NCBI RefSeq assembly: GCF_947500985.1
Contig: NZ_CANMTX010000010.1
Coordinates: forward strand, 1-64,000
Reading direction: 5' to 3'
DNA: 64,000 nt
Source of the DNA: an uncultured Maribacter sp.
GTDB taxonomy: Bacteria; Bacteroidota; Bacteroidia; Flavobacteriales; Flavobacteriaceae
In this document: one piece after another, positions 30,909 to 40,169 of the stretch
How positions within the stretch are numbered: the stretch's first letter is position 1
How the letters are laid out: every line of letters begins with the position of its first letter
Translations under genes and position numbers: made by a program
The notes under the pieces: generated by a model
What the model was told of the DNA's origin: nothing
Seen by the model: only the letters and a program-made list of their open reading frames with translations
The model's database searches: none

Positions 30909-31904
30909 ATGAAAGAGACACTTAATAAACTTATAAATCACGAAATACTTTCCAAAGAAGATGCGAAACGCATTTTGGTAAATATTGCGAAAGGTGATTA
31001 CAACACAAGTCAGATTGCTGCTTTTTTAACAGTATATATGATGCGTAGTATTACTATTGAAGAACTTGAAGGATTTAGAGATGCATTATTAGATTTATGT
31101 TTGGCAGTAGATTTATCTGCCTATAACCCTATTGATCTTTGCGGTACTGGTGGTGATGGAAAAGATACTTTTAATATTTCTACTCTTGCCTCTTTTGTTA
31201 CAGCAGGCGCAGGAGTAAAAGTTACTAAGCATGGTAATTACGGAGTATCTTCTAAATGTGGTAGTAGTAATGTGATGGAATTTCTAGGGATAAAATTCAG
31301 TAACGACGCTGGCTTCCTAGAAAAATGTATAGATGAAGCTGGTATTTGTGTTTTACACGCTCCCCTATTTCACCCTGCCATGAAAAATGTGGCTCCTATT
31401 CGTAAAGATTTAGGCGTAAAAACGTTCTTCAATATGCTCGGTCCAATGGTAAATCCTGCTTTTCCTAAAAATCAAATGGTAGGTGTTTTCAACTTAGAGC
31501 TTGCCCGTATGTACGGATATTTATATCAGAAAACCGATAAGAATTTCACCGTTCTGCATGCTTTAGATGGGTATGATGAAATTTCTTTAACGGGAAGTAC
31601 TAAAACCATTTCTAACCATACAGAAAGCATGCTAAAACCATCTGATTTTGGTGTAAAACAAATTAAACAAAGTGATATTGTAGGCGGAGATTCTATTGAT
31701 ACTTCTGCTCAGATTTTCTTGAATGTTTTACAAGGCAGAGGTACAGAGCCGCAAAACAATGTTGTGTGTGCTAATGCCGGTATTGCAATAGCTACTGTAA
31801 ATAACCTAACACCTTTAGAAGGTTTTGAAAAAGCTAAAGAATCGCTTTTAGGTGGACACGGACTAGCAGCTTTGAAGAAAATACAAGAACTAAGCAGAAA
31901 TTAA
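30909..31904 (+). CDS. trpD: Anthranilate phosphoribosyltransferase
   Basis: 331 aa; DLCGTGGDGKDTFNISTLASFVTAGAGVKVTKHGNYGVSSKCGSSNVME. Confidence 0.96.
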   Translation: MKETLNKLINHEILSKEDAKRILVNIAKGDYNTSQIAAFLTVYMMRSITIEELEGFRDALLDLCLAVDLSAYNPIDLCGTGGDGKDTFNISTLASFVTAGAGVKVTKHGNYGVSSKCGSSNVMEFLGIKFSNDAGFLEKCIDEAGICVLHAPLFHPAMKNVAPIRKDLGVKTFFNMLGPMVNPAFPKNQMVGVFNLELARMYGYLYQKTDKNFTVLHALDGYDEISLTGSTKTISNHTESMLKPSDFGVKQIKQSDIVGGDSIDTSAQIFLNVLQGRGTEPQNNVVCANAGIAIATVNNLTPLEGFEKAKESLLGGHGLAALKKIQELSRN

Positions 31905-31955
31905 GCAGATTACTTCATACCTTGAAATGACGAGGTAATAAAGAACATATATTTC

Positions 31956-32741
31956 ATGAACATTCTAGATAAAATAGTAGCCGATAAACGCAAAGAAGTT
32001 GAATTGAAAAAATCGATCATTCCAGTGTCTCAATATGAAGCATCTGTACTTTTTAATCGAAAAACCAACTCTTTAGCTCAAGCACTTAAAAATAGTGATA
32101 CGGGTATTATAGCTGAATTTAAACGTAGGTCTCCGTCCAAAGAAAGTATTAATCAAAATGCTAATGTTGGTCAAGTTGCCAAAGGTTATGAGAATGCCGG
32201 AGTTTGCGGAATGAGCGTACTTACAGATATTAAATATTTTGGTGGTGCTATCGAAGATTTAATTTTAGCACGCGCATCGGTTAATCTTCCATTACTACGT
32301 AAAGAATTTATCATTAGTGAATATCAAATAATCGAAGCCAAAGCATATGGTGCAGATGTTATTTTACTTATCGCAGCAATTCTAACAAAGCAAGAAATTA
32401 AGACCTATTCTGAACTGGCTAAAAGCTTAGGCTTAGATGTTTTATTAGAGGTACATAATGAAGAGGAACTTCATAAATCTATTATGCCAAGTTTAGATAT
32501 GTTAGGCGTAAACAATAGAAACCTAAAGACTTTCGAGGTAAGTTTAGATACTAGTAAATCTTTATCAAAATTGATACCAGATGATTTTGTAAAAATTTCT
32601 GAAAGCGGAATTAGTTCTATTGATGCCATCAAAGAATTAAAACCTTATGGTTATGAAGGTTTTTTAATTGGTGAGAATTTTATGAAGACAGATAACCCTG
32701 GGAAAAGTGCCATTCAATTCATCAAAAACTTGAAAAACTAA
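31956..32741 (+). CDS. trpC: Indole-3-glycerol-phosphate synthase
   Basis: 261 aa; IIAEFKRRSPSKESIN, MLGVNNRNLKTFEVSLDTS. Confidence 0.96.
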   Translation: MNILDKIVADKRKEVELKKSIIPVSQYEASVLFNRKTNSLAQALKNSDTGIIAEFKRRSPSKESINQNANVGQVAKGYENAGVCGMSVLTDIKYFGGAIEDLILARASVNLPLLRKEFIISEYQIIEAKAYGADVILLIAAILTKQEIKTYSELAKSLGLDVLLEVHNEEELHKSIMPSLDMLGVNNRNLKTFEVSLDTSKSLSKLIPDDFVKISESGISSIDAIKELKPYGYEGFLIGENFMKTDNPGKSAIQFIKNLKN

Positions 32742-33367
32742 TGAAACTGAAAATTTGTGGAATGAAACTGAATACGACTGAAGTTGCGCAATTGCGACCA
32801 GACTATTTGGGCTTTATTTTCTGGGAACCCTCTTCTAGATTTTTTGAAGGTAAAATCTCCGAACTTCCGCATACGATTAGTAAAGTGGGCGTTTTTGTTG
32901 ATGCAGAGTTAGATTATATCATTAATACAGTTCAGAAATATCAGTTACAAGGACTGCAATTGCACGGCCATGAAACTCCAGATTATTGTACTAAAATTGC
33001 AGCTGAATTAAAGAAATTGAATCATAAAGTCGACATTATAAAAGTATTCTCCATTAAAGAGGAATTCAACTTTGATGTTTTGACGCCGTATGAAAATGTG
33101 TGCGACTATTACCTTTTTGATACTAAAGGAAAATTACCCGGCGGAAATGGATATACCTTTAATTGGTCTGTTCTTAAAAATTACCCTTCTACAAAACCTT
33201 TCTTTTTAAGCGGAGGTATTGGTTTAAATAATCTGGATAAGATTAATGAATTTATGAAAACACCTGAATCTAAATATTGCTATGCCATTGATGTCAATAG
33301 CTCTTTCGAAATAGAACCAGGATTGAAAAATATTGAAGAATTACAAAAGTTTAAAGAAGCGCTATGA
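32741..33367 (+). CDS. trpF: Phosphoribosylanthranilate isomerase
   Basis: 208 aa; [21 protein letters not shown]; overlaps trpC stop by 1 nt and trpB start by 4 nt. Confidence 0.95.
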   Translation: MKLKICGMKLNTTEVAQLRPDYLGFIFWEPSSRFFEGKISELPHTISKVGVFVDAELDYIINTVQKYQLQGLQLHGHETPDYCTKIAAELKKLNHKVDIIKVFSIKEEFNFDVLTPYENVCDYYLFDTKGKLPGGNGYTFNWSVLKNYPSTKPFFLSGGIGLNNLDKINEFMKTPESKYCYAIDVNSSFEIEPGLKNIEELQKFKEAL

Positions 33368-34548
33368 ATTATAATGCTGACGAAAAAGGATACTACGGTG
33401 AATTTGGTGGTGCCTTTATACCTGAAATGTTGTACCCAAACGTTGAGGAACTACGACAAAATTATTTAAAACTGATGTATGAAGATTCTTTTCAGAAAGA
33501 ATTTAATCAGCTTTTAAAAGACTATGTTGGTAGACCTTCTCCCCTATATTTTGCTAAACGTCTTTCTGAAAAGCACGGTTGTAAAATTTATTTAAAAAGA
33601 GAAGACTTAAACCATACTGGTGCCCACAAGATTAATAACACTATCGGTCAAATTCTTATGGCCCAAAAATTGGGTAAAACTAGAATTATCGCCGAAACTG
33701 GTGCTGGTCAACATGGTGTTGCTACCGCTACCGTTTGTGCTTTAATGGGCATGGAATGTATCGTTTACATGGGTGAAATTGATATTGCCCGTCAAGCTCC
33801 TAATGTTGCCCGTATGAAAATGCTTGGCGCAGAAGTAAGACCGGCAAAATCTGGTAGTAGAACATTAAAAGATGCAACAAACGAGGCTATTAGAGATTGG
33901 ATAAACAATCCTATAGACACCCATTACATTATTGGTTCTGCAATTGGTCCGCATCCTTACCCAGATATGGTTACACGTTTTCAATCTATAATATCAGAAG
34001 AGATAAAATGGCAACTGAAAGAACATGAAGGGCGAGAAAATCCTGATTACGTAGTGGCATGTATTGGTGGTGGCAGTAATGCCGCTGGCACTTATTACCA
34101 CTTCTTAGATCAACCTGAAGTTGGAATTATTGCCGTTGAAGCTGCTGGTAAAGGAGTAAATTCTGGCGAAAGTGCTGCAACATCTGCTCTTGGTAAAGTA
34201 GGTATTATTCATGGTTGCAAAACCATGTTGATGCAAACAACAGATGGTCAAATTACAGAACCCTATTCTATTTCTGCGGGATTAGATTATCCTGGCGTAG
34301 GTCCTATGCATTCGCATTTATTCAAATCTGGTCGTGCTGAATTTTACTCTGCAACAGATGACGAGGCTATGGCTGCAGGGTTAGAATTATCGCAATTAGA
34401 GGGAATTATACCTGCTATTGAAACAGGACATGCGTTTGCCATTTTTGAACATAAAAAATTCAAGAAAGATGACGTTGTCGTTATCAGCCTTTCTGGTCGA
34501 GGCGATAAAGATTTGAATACATATATTGATTATTTTAAGCTAGCATAA
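33364..34548 (+). CDS. trpB: Tryptophan synthase beta subunit
   Basis: 394 aa; [33 protein letters not shown]. Confidence 0.98.
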   Translation: MNYNADEKGYYGEFGGAFIPEMLYPNVEELRQNYLKLMYEDSFQKEFNQLLKDYVGRPSPLYFAKRLSEKHGCKIYLKREDLNHTGAHKINNTIGQILMAQKLGKTRIIAETGAGQHGVATATVCALMGMECIVYMGEIDIARQAPNVARMKMLGAEVRPAKSGSRTLKDATNEAIRDWINNPIDTHYIIGSAIGPHPYPDMVTRFQSIISEEIKWQLKEHEGRENPDYVVACIGGGSNAAGTYYHFLDQPEVGIIAVEAAGKGVNSGESAATSALGKVGIIHGCKTMLMQTTDGQITEPYSISAGLDYPGVGPMHSHLFKSGRAEFYSATDDEAMAAGLELSQLEGIIPAIETGHAFAIFEHKKFKKDDVVVISLSGRGDKDLNTYIDYFKLA

Positions 34549-34554
34549 CCTATT

Positions 34555-35319
34555 ATGAGCAATAGAATTACAACAAAATTACAAGAAGACAAAAAGCTTC
34601 TTTCTATATATTTTACGGCTGGTTATCCTGCATTGAATGATACCGTTCAAATCATTCAAGATTTGGAAAAGAACGGCGTAGATATGATCGAAATAGGATT
34701 ACCATTTAGTGATCCTCTTGCAGACGGACCTACTATTCAAGAAAGCTCCACTGCCGCCTTGAAAAATGGAATGACTACCGAAATAATTTTCAACCAATTA
34801 AAAGATATTCGCAAAACGGTCTCTATCCCTTTAATTATAATGGGATACTTTAACCCAATGTTACAATACGGTGTTGAGGCATTCTGTAAAAAATGTCAAG
34901 AAATTGGTATTGACGGATTGATTATGCCAGATTTACCTTTAGATGTGTACAAAGAGGATTATGAGGCAACTTTTAAAAAATACGGACTTATAAATATTTT
35001 TCTAATTACACCACAAACTAGTGATGCTCGTATTCGTCAAATTGATGATGCTTCTAACGGGTTTATCTATATGGTCAGTTCTGCTAGTGTTACAGGTTCA
35101 AAATCGGGTTTTGGTCAAGAACAAGAAAATTATTTTGAGCGAATAGCTTCCATGAATTTAAAGAATCCACAAATAGTTGGTTTTGGTATTAAGGACGAAG
35201 AAACTTTTAAGCAGGCAACTAAAACCGCCAAAGGTGCTATTATAGGTTCTGCTTTTATTAAGCATTTGACTGCTAATGGAACTGATAAAACTGCTGAGTT
35301 CACCAAACTAATACGATAA
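34555..35319 (+). CDS. trpA: Tryptophan synthase alpha subunit
   Basis: 254 aa; IEIGLPFSDPLADGPTIQESSTAALKNGMT. Confidence 0.97.
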   Translation: MSNRITTKLQEDKKLLSIYFTAGYPALNDTVQIIQDLEKNGVDMIEIGLPFSDPLADGPTIQESSTAALKNGMTTEIIFNQLKDIRKTVSIPLIIMGYFNPMLQYGVEAFCKKCQEIGIDGLIMPDLPLDVYKEDYEATFKKYGLINIFLITPQTSDARIRQIDDASNGFIYMVSSASVTGSKSGFGQEQENYFERIASMNLKNPQIVGFGIKDEETFKQATKTAKGAIIGSAFIKHLTANGTDKTAEFTKLIR

Positions 35320-35320
35320 T

Positions 35321-35551
35321 TTGAAAGAGTTTATAAACAATTGGAAACTAATTATTCTACTTTGCCTTACCTTAGGTTTAGCACCCTTTTTTCCTGAGCC
35401 ACATATTGTAGGCAAATTAAAATGGATTTTTGGTGGTGCTAATGACATGGTTTTTATGGATTGGTTTGATGTTGTATCACATGGATTTCCGTTTATACTT
35501 TTAATTCGTTTAATTATCATGAAGATAATCAGCTCAAAAACCGGAAATTAA
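35321..35551 (+). CDS. Small conserved membrane protein of unknown function, apparent TTG start
   Basis: 76 aa MKEFINNWKLIILLCLTLGLAPFFPEPHIVGKLKWIFGGANDMVFMDWFDVVSHGFPFILLIRLIIMKII; 1 nt after trpA stop, before the operon terminator. Confidence 0.75.
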   Translation: MKEFINNWKLIILLCLTLGLAPFFPEPHIVGKLKWIFGGANDMVFMDWFDVVSHGFPFILLIRLIIMKIISSKTGN

Positions 35552-35605
35552 ATTGATAATTTTTTAATCATTTAAATAATTGTTAGCATATCCCATATTT
35601 AAAAT

Positions 35606-35644
35606 AATGAACGAGGTTGCCTTAATAGGGCAACCTCGTTCATT
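35606..35644 (+). terminator. Strong Rho-independent terminator at end of trp operon
   Basis: AATGAACGAGGTTGCC-TTAATAG-GGCAACCTCGTTCATTTTC, 16-bp perfect stem. Confidence 0.85.
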
Positions 35645-35782
35645 TTCTACCCTACTTCTAAAACAGCCTTAAATAGTTTATTCATTTTTTATATAGAAAA
35701 TCTTAACAAATGCAACCATCTAATTAGAGTACAGTTCCCTCCATTTTGCTTACATTTAAAGAATATATCCACGAGAACGAAC

Positions 35783-37276
35783 ATGAAAAAATCACTTACC
35801 CTTCTATTAATTATTACTCTTTATTCCGGGTACTCACAAGACTCTATCCTAATAAAATCTAAAGTTGCCAATGCAATTGTAGAATTAAGAGAATTTGTTG
35901 CCTTACCTAATGATGCCTTAAACGCAGATGATATAGATACAAACCTTTATTGGCTTAGAAAAAAGTTTACCGAACGCGGCTTCAATAGTACCATTTTAGA
36001 GACAGAAGGATTACCACTTTTCTTTGCTGCCCTACCAATGGATGATACTAAACCTACCATCTTATTTTACATGCATTTAGATGGGCAATCTGTTGATGCT
36101 ACTAAATGGGATCAGCCTGATCCTTACGCAGTAGTGCTAAAATCTAAGACTGATGATGGTTGGAAAAAAGAATCATTTTCAGATTTAGAAGATGACATTA
36201 ATTATGACTGGAGACTTTTCGGAAGATCTACTTCTGACGATAAAGGACCTATTGTTATGTTTTTAAACGCCATTGATGCACTAAAAAAAGACGGTATTGA
36301 AATACCTTATAACGTAAAGGTCATTTTAGATAGTGAAGAAGAGAAAAGTAGTGCACCATTACCGCAAGCTGTGCGCACATATAAAGATTTACTTAAAGCT
36401 GACTTCTTAGTCATTAATGATGGTCCGGTTCATGTTTCTGGTAAACCTACCGTTATTTATGGTTGCAGAGGTATCACTACATTATCTATCACCACTCACG
36501 GACCAATAAAACCTCAGCATAGTGGTCATTACGGAAATTACGCTCCTAACCCTGGTTTTCAATTATCGCAACTTCTAGCTACTATGAAAGATGCTGATGG
36601 CAGAGTTTTAATCAAAGGATATTATGACGGAATAACCTTGGATGAAGCTACGTTAGAAATATTAAAAAGTGTACCTGATAATATAGAAGAGATCAATAAA
36701 AACTTAGCAATTTTTACTCCTGAAAAAGTAGGTAGCTTTTACCAAGAAGCATTGCAATATCCTTCTTTAAACATAAGAGGATTGGGTTCTGGATGGATTG
36801 GTGATCAGGCTAGAACAATTTTACCAGCTACAGCAACTGCAGAATTAGACTTAAGATTAGTTCCAGAATCTGATGGCAACAGACTTAAAAAATTAGTAAA
36901 GGAGCATATTAAAAACCAAGGCTTTCATGTAATGAGTACAGAACCAACTATGGAAGACCGTCTTAAATATGATAAGATTGTAACCATTAAAGAAGGTACG
37001 GTTACAGATGCCTTCCGTACAGATTTGAATAATCCGTTTGGTAATAGCATCGTTAAAACCATAGAAACTAAATTCGGAGAAAAACCCGTTCAAATAAGAA
37101 TAATGGGTGGTACCGTCCCTATTTCTCCTTTCATCAATGAATTAAAGATTCCGGCATTTATTGTACCAATGGTTAACGCAGATAACAATCAACACAGCCC
37201 CAATGAGAATTTAAAAATTGGGCAAATAGCATATGGTATCGAAACATTTTATGCGCTATTAAGTTCTAAAATGTAA
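35783..37276 (+). CDS. Secreted M20/M28-family metallopeptidase (dipeptidase-like)
   Basis: 497 aa; TILFYMHLDGQSVDATKWDQPDPY, YDWRLFGRSTSDDKGPIVMFLNA, VILDSEEEKSS; signal peptide. Confidence 0.9.
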   Translation: MKKSLTLLLIITLYSGYSQDSILIKSKVANAIVELREFVALPNDALNADDIDTNLYWLRKKFTERGFNSTILETEGLPLFFAALPMDDTKPTILFYMHLDGQSVDATKWDQPDPYAVVLKSKTDDGWKKESFSDLEDDINYDWRLFGRSTSDDKGPIVMFLNAIDALKKDGIEIPYNVKVILDSEEEKSSAPLPQAVRTYKDLLKADFLVINDGPVHVSGKPTVIYGCRGITTLSITTHGPIKPQHSGHYGNYAPNPGFQLSQLLATMKDADGRVLIKGYYDGITLDEATLEILKSVPDNIEEINKNLAIFTPEKVGSFYQEALQYPSLNIRGLGSGWIGDQARTILPATATAELDLRLVPESDGNRLKKLVKEHIKNQGFHVMSTEPTMEDRLKYDKIVTIKEGTVTDAFRTDLNNPFGNSIVKTIETKFGEKPVQIRIMGGTVPISPFINELKIPAFIVPMVNADNNQHSPNENLKIGQIAYGIETFYALLSSKM

Positions 37277-37379
37277 TATTCTACCACATTAGAAACTTTT
37301 TACAGTCTTTTAAGTAAATGCCGATTCTTCTGCCTTCAACCAGCAAAATTATCGGCATAATAATTGAATTAAAACTATT

Positions 37380-37820
37380 ATGATATTTAAAAAGCATCCC
37401 TGGTTATTTTTACTTTCCATTTTTATATTAACTACAAGTTTTAAAGTAGACGATTCTATAGTAACTGCTGATTATAAATACTCAACAGATCGATTGCCGA
37501 CAATGGTTGAAATGTTACAACATGGCGAACACTATTCTATTCAAATTACTTCTATTGGTTGTTTTCATGGCAAACGCCAAACCATTACTGTTTTAAACAA
37601 AGAAGGTATTTTAACTGCTAGCTTAAATAACAAAAGAAAAATTCTATCTCCATCCGATGTTAATGAGCTTATTCATTTTGAACTTCAATTGAGAGAAATA
37701 CCACTGGGTGGTTGTACGACCATAGACACCTATACTATCAGTAATGACTACGAAACTTTTACAACTAGCGATGGCACTTGCAGCTGGCAAGGGTATAAAT
37801 CACTAGTTGCCATTTTTTAG
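37380..37820 (+). CDS. Hypothetical exported protein
   Basis: 146 aa with N-terminal hydrophobic segment; no family recognised. Confidence 0.6.
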   Translation: MIFKKHPWLFLLSIFILTTSFKVDDSIVTADYKYSTDRLPTMVEMLQHGEHYSIQITSIGCFHGKRQTITVLNKEGILTASLNNKRKILSPSDVNELIHFELQLREIPLGGCTTIDTYTISNDYETFTTSDGTCSWQGYKSLVAIF

Positions 37821-37904
37821 ATAGATAAAAAAGTGTAAACAACCATCTTTCTAATAATCAACATATTACCGTGACGATTGTCAAAATAGGTAATACTCTA
37901 TAAA

Positions 37905-37955
37905 TATCACGAAACTATCACAAGAGTTATCACAATAAGTTGATATTCTTGTGAT
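37905..37955 (+). promoter_or_regulatory. Candidate regulator-binding cluster: three TATCAC direct repeats plus inverted ATCACAAG/CTTGTGAT
   Basis: TATCAC at 37905, 37916, 37928 (11- and 12-bp steps); ATCACAAG 37917-37924 with CTTGTGAT 37948-37955. Confidence 0.4.
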
Positions 37956-38011
37956 TACCTTGTAATATGATTTTTATTCATTTGTCTGTAACCAAAAAAA
38001 AAACAGAACAT

Positions 38012-40096
38012 ATGAAAAATTTCAACTTTTTATCAATTTTAATGCTTTTGCTGATTATAGCAAGTTGCTCAGATGACGACAATGCCGTATCCAACGTAAT
38101 CATACCAGCATCTGGTGACATCGCCGGCGGACCCTTTACTTTTTGTGTAGACGGTGTACCTGATATGGTAAGTGGCATAACCCTTAATAGTGAAAGCGCT
38201 ACAGGTACTAGCAGCACATGGGTAATTACTGATGACCAAAATAATATTCTTGGTATTCCTCCAACTTTAGAAGCAGTACAAGGTGTTGATTTTGACGCTG
38301 CGGGTGCAGGTACTTGTTTTATTTGGTACTTAAGATATGAAGAAGGGCTAACCGGACTCGAAATGGGTTTGAATACCAATGGTTTTGAAGGCTCTTTTGA
38401 TTTATCGAACTCCATCGAGGTCCAAAGAAACGAAACCATGGCAGGTGTTCTTTCAGGTGGACCTTATGAATTTACCGTTGATGGTAATGCCGATTTCGTT
38501 ACCGATATTTCTTTAGATGGTGAAAATGCAATAGGTAGCAATAGTACTTTTGTCATTACCGATGATGAACTCAATATTCTTGGATTACCACCAACATTAG
38601 AAGCTGTAAAAGAAGTTGATTTTGACATGGCAGGTGCAGGTGTTTGTCTTATCTGGTATTTACGATATGAAGATGATTTGATCGGTGCCGAAGCAGGTAT
38701 GAATGCGGGAGAACTTGAAGGCTGTTTTAGTTTATCTAATTCTATTCAAGTTACTCGATTAGATGCTGCAAATGCTGGAATAATTTCAGGAGGTCCATTT
38801 AACTTTTGTGTAGATGGTGAAGTAGATAACGTTTATGGAATTACTTTAGACAGCTCAGAATCTACAGGTAGCAGTAGCAGCTGGGTTATTACAGATGAGC
38901 AAGGAAAAATTCTAGGTCTTCCACCTACATTAGAAGCAGTAGAAGGGGTGAATTTTGATGGAGCAGGTGCTGGTACTTGCTTAATATGGTATTTACGCTA
39001 TGAAGGTGAATTGAACGGACTAGCTGTTGATATGAATGCAAATGACCTACAGGGGAATTTTAATTTATCTAATTCAATTGAAGTGGTTAGAAGTAAAACC
39101 GAAGCCGGAGTTTTAACTGGTGGACCATATAAATTCTATGTAGATGGTGAAGCTGACCATGTAACCGATATTATGCTAGATGCCTCTGAAGCTTCAGGAA
39201 CAAATAGCACATGGGTTATTACAGATGAAGAATTGAATATTCTTGGTCTTCCACCAACTATTGATGCTGTTAAAGGTGTAAACTTTGATGCTGCAGGTGT
39301 TGGTACTTGTTTAATTTGGTATTTAAGATATGAAGATGGTTTAGAAGGTGCCGCCATGGGCTATAACGCTGCAGACTTAAACGGATGCTTTGATCTGTCT
39401 AACCCTATTGAAGTTCAAAGAGTACAAGGTGTAAATGCAGGTACTTTAGAAGGAGGTCCATTTAGCTTTTGTGTTGACGGTGAAGTTGATAATGTATATG
39501 GCATTACGCTAGATAATTCCAACGCAACGGGAACTCAAAACACTTGGGTTATTACTGATGATCAAGGAAAAATATTGGGTCTACCTCCAACACTTGAAGC
39601 TGTAGAAGGCGTAAACTTTGATGGTGCCGGTGCAGGAACTTGTTTAATTTGGTACGCACGTTACGAAGGTGAAATTACAGGACTTGCGGTAGATATGAAT
39701 GCAAATAACGTTACAGGAAATTTTGCGCTATCGAACCCATTGACAGTGGTAAGAACAAAACCTGAAGCCGGTACAATTACGGGAGGTCCGTTTGAATTTA
39801 TTGTCGATGAAACTGCTGATTTCGTTACTGGTATTACTTTAACCAACGAAAATGCGTCAGGAGCAAATAGCTCTTGGATAATTACAGATGAATCTGGTAG
39901 AATACTTGGATTGCCACCAACTTTAGCAGATGTACAAGCTGTAGATTTTAACGCTGCCGGTGAAGGAACATGCTTTATCTATTACATTAGATACGAAGAT
40001 GGATTAACAGGTATGGAACCTGGCTGGACATTTGATGAGTTCAATGGCTGTTTTGATATTTCAAACAATATAAAAGTGGTTCGCAAGGTTCATTAA
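38012..40096 (+). CDS. Lipoprotein composed of six tandem ~110-aa repeats of unknown function
   Basis: MKNFNFLSILMLLLIIASCSDDD (lipobox) then six GGPFxFCVDG...WVITDxxxxILGLPPTLEAV...GAGTCLIWYLRYE...LSNxIxVxR units. ORF track start 37967 is likely too early. Confidence 0.9.
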   Translation: MKNFNFLSILMLLLIIASCSDDDNAVSNVIIPASGDIAGGPFTFCVDGVPDMVSGITLNSESATGTSSTWVITDDQNNILGIPPTLEAVQGVDFDAAGAGTCFIWYLRYEEGLTGLEMGLNTNGFEGSFDLSNSIEVQRNETMAGVLSGGPYEFTVDGNADFVTDISLDGENAIGSNSTFVITDDELNILGLPPTLEAVKEVDFDMAGAGVCLIWYLRYEDDLIGAEAGMNAGELEGCFSLSNSIQVTRLDAANAGIISGGPFNFCVDGEVDNVYGITLDSSESTGSSSSWVITDEQGKILGLPPTLEAVEGVNFDGAGAGTCLIWYLRYEGELNGLAVDMNANDLQGNFNLSNSIEVVRSKTEAGVLTGGPYKFYVDGEADHVTDIMLDASEASGTNSTWVITDEELNILGLPPTIDAVKGVNFDAAGVGTCLIWYLRYEDGLEGAAMGYNAADLNGCFDLSNPIEVQRVQGVNAGTLEGGPFSFCVDGEVDNVYGITLDNSNATGTQNTWVITDDQGKILGLPPTLEAVEGVNFDGAGAGTCLIWYARYEGEITGLAVDMNANNVTGNFALSNPLTVVRTKPEAGTITGGPFEFIVDETADFVTGITLTNENASGANSSWIITDESGRILGLPPTLADVQAVDFNAAGEGTCFIYYIRYEDGLTGMEPGWTFDEFNGCFDISNNIKVVRKVH
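38126..40093 (+). repeat. Six in-frame repeats (GGPF starts at 38126, 38456, 38789, 39119, 39452, 39782), period 330/333/330/333/330 bp
   Basis: Start-codon-relative positions counted; all in frame; dimer period exactly 663 bp. Confidence 0.9.
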
Positions 40097-40115
40097 TTTA
40101 AAACGAATTCAATAA

Positions 40116-40151
40116 AAAAAGGCTCTGTAATTAAATTTACAGAGCCTTTTT
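40116..40151. terminator. Bidirectional Rho-independent terminator between repeat lipoprotein and ppc
   Basis: AAAAAGGCTCTGTAAATTTAATTTACAGAGCCTTTTT-type hairpin at convergent gene ends. Confidence 0.85.
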
Positions 40152-40169
40152 AAATTTTACTAAAAAATA

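Noticed and set aside
37978-39846. Minus-strand ORFs within the six-repeat lipoprotein (37978-38439, 39136-39357, 39661-39846)
   Set aside because: Their mutual similarity merely mirrors the sense-strand repeats.
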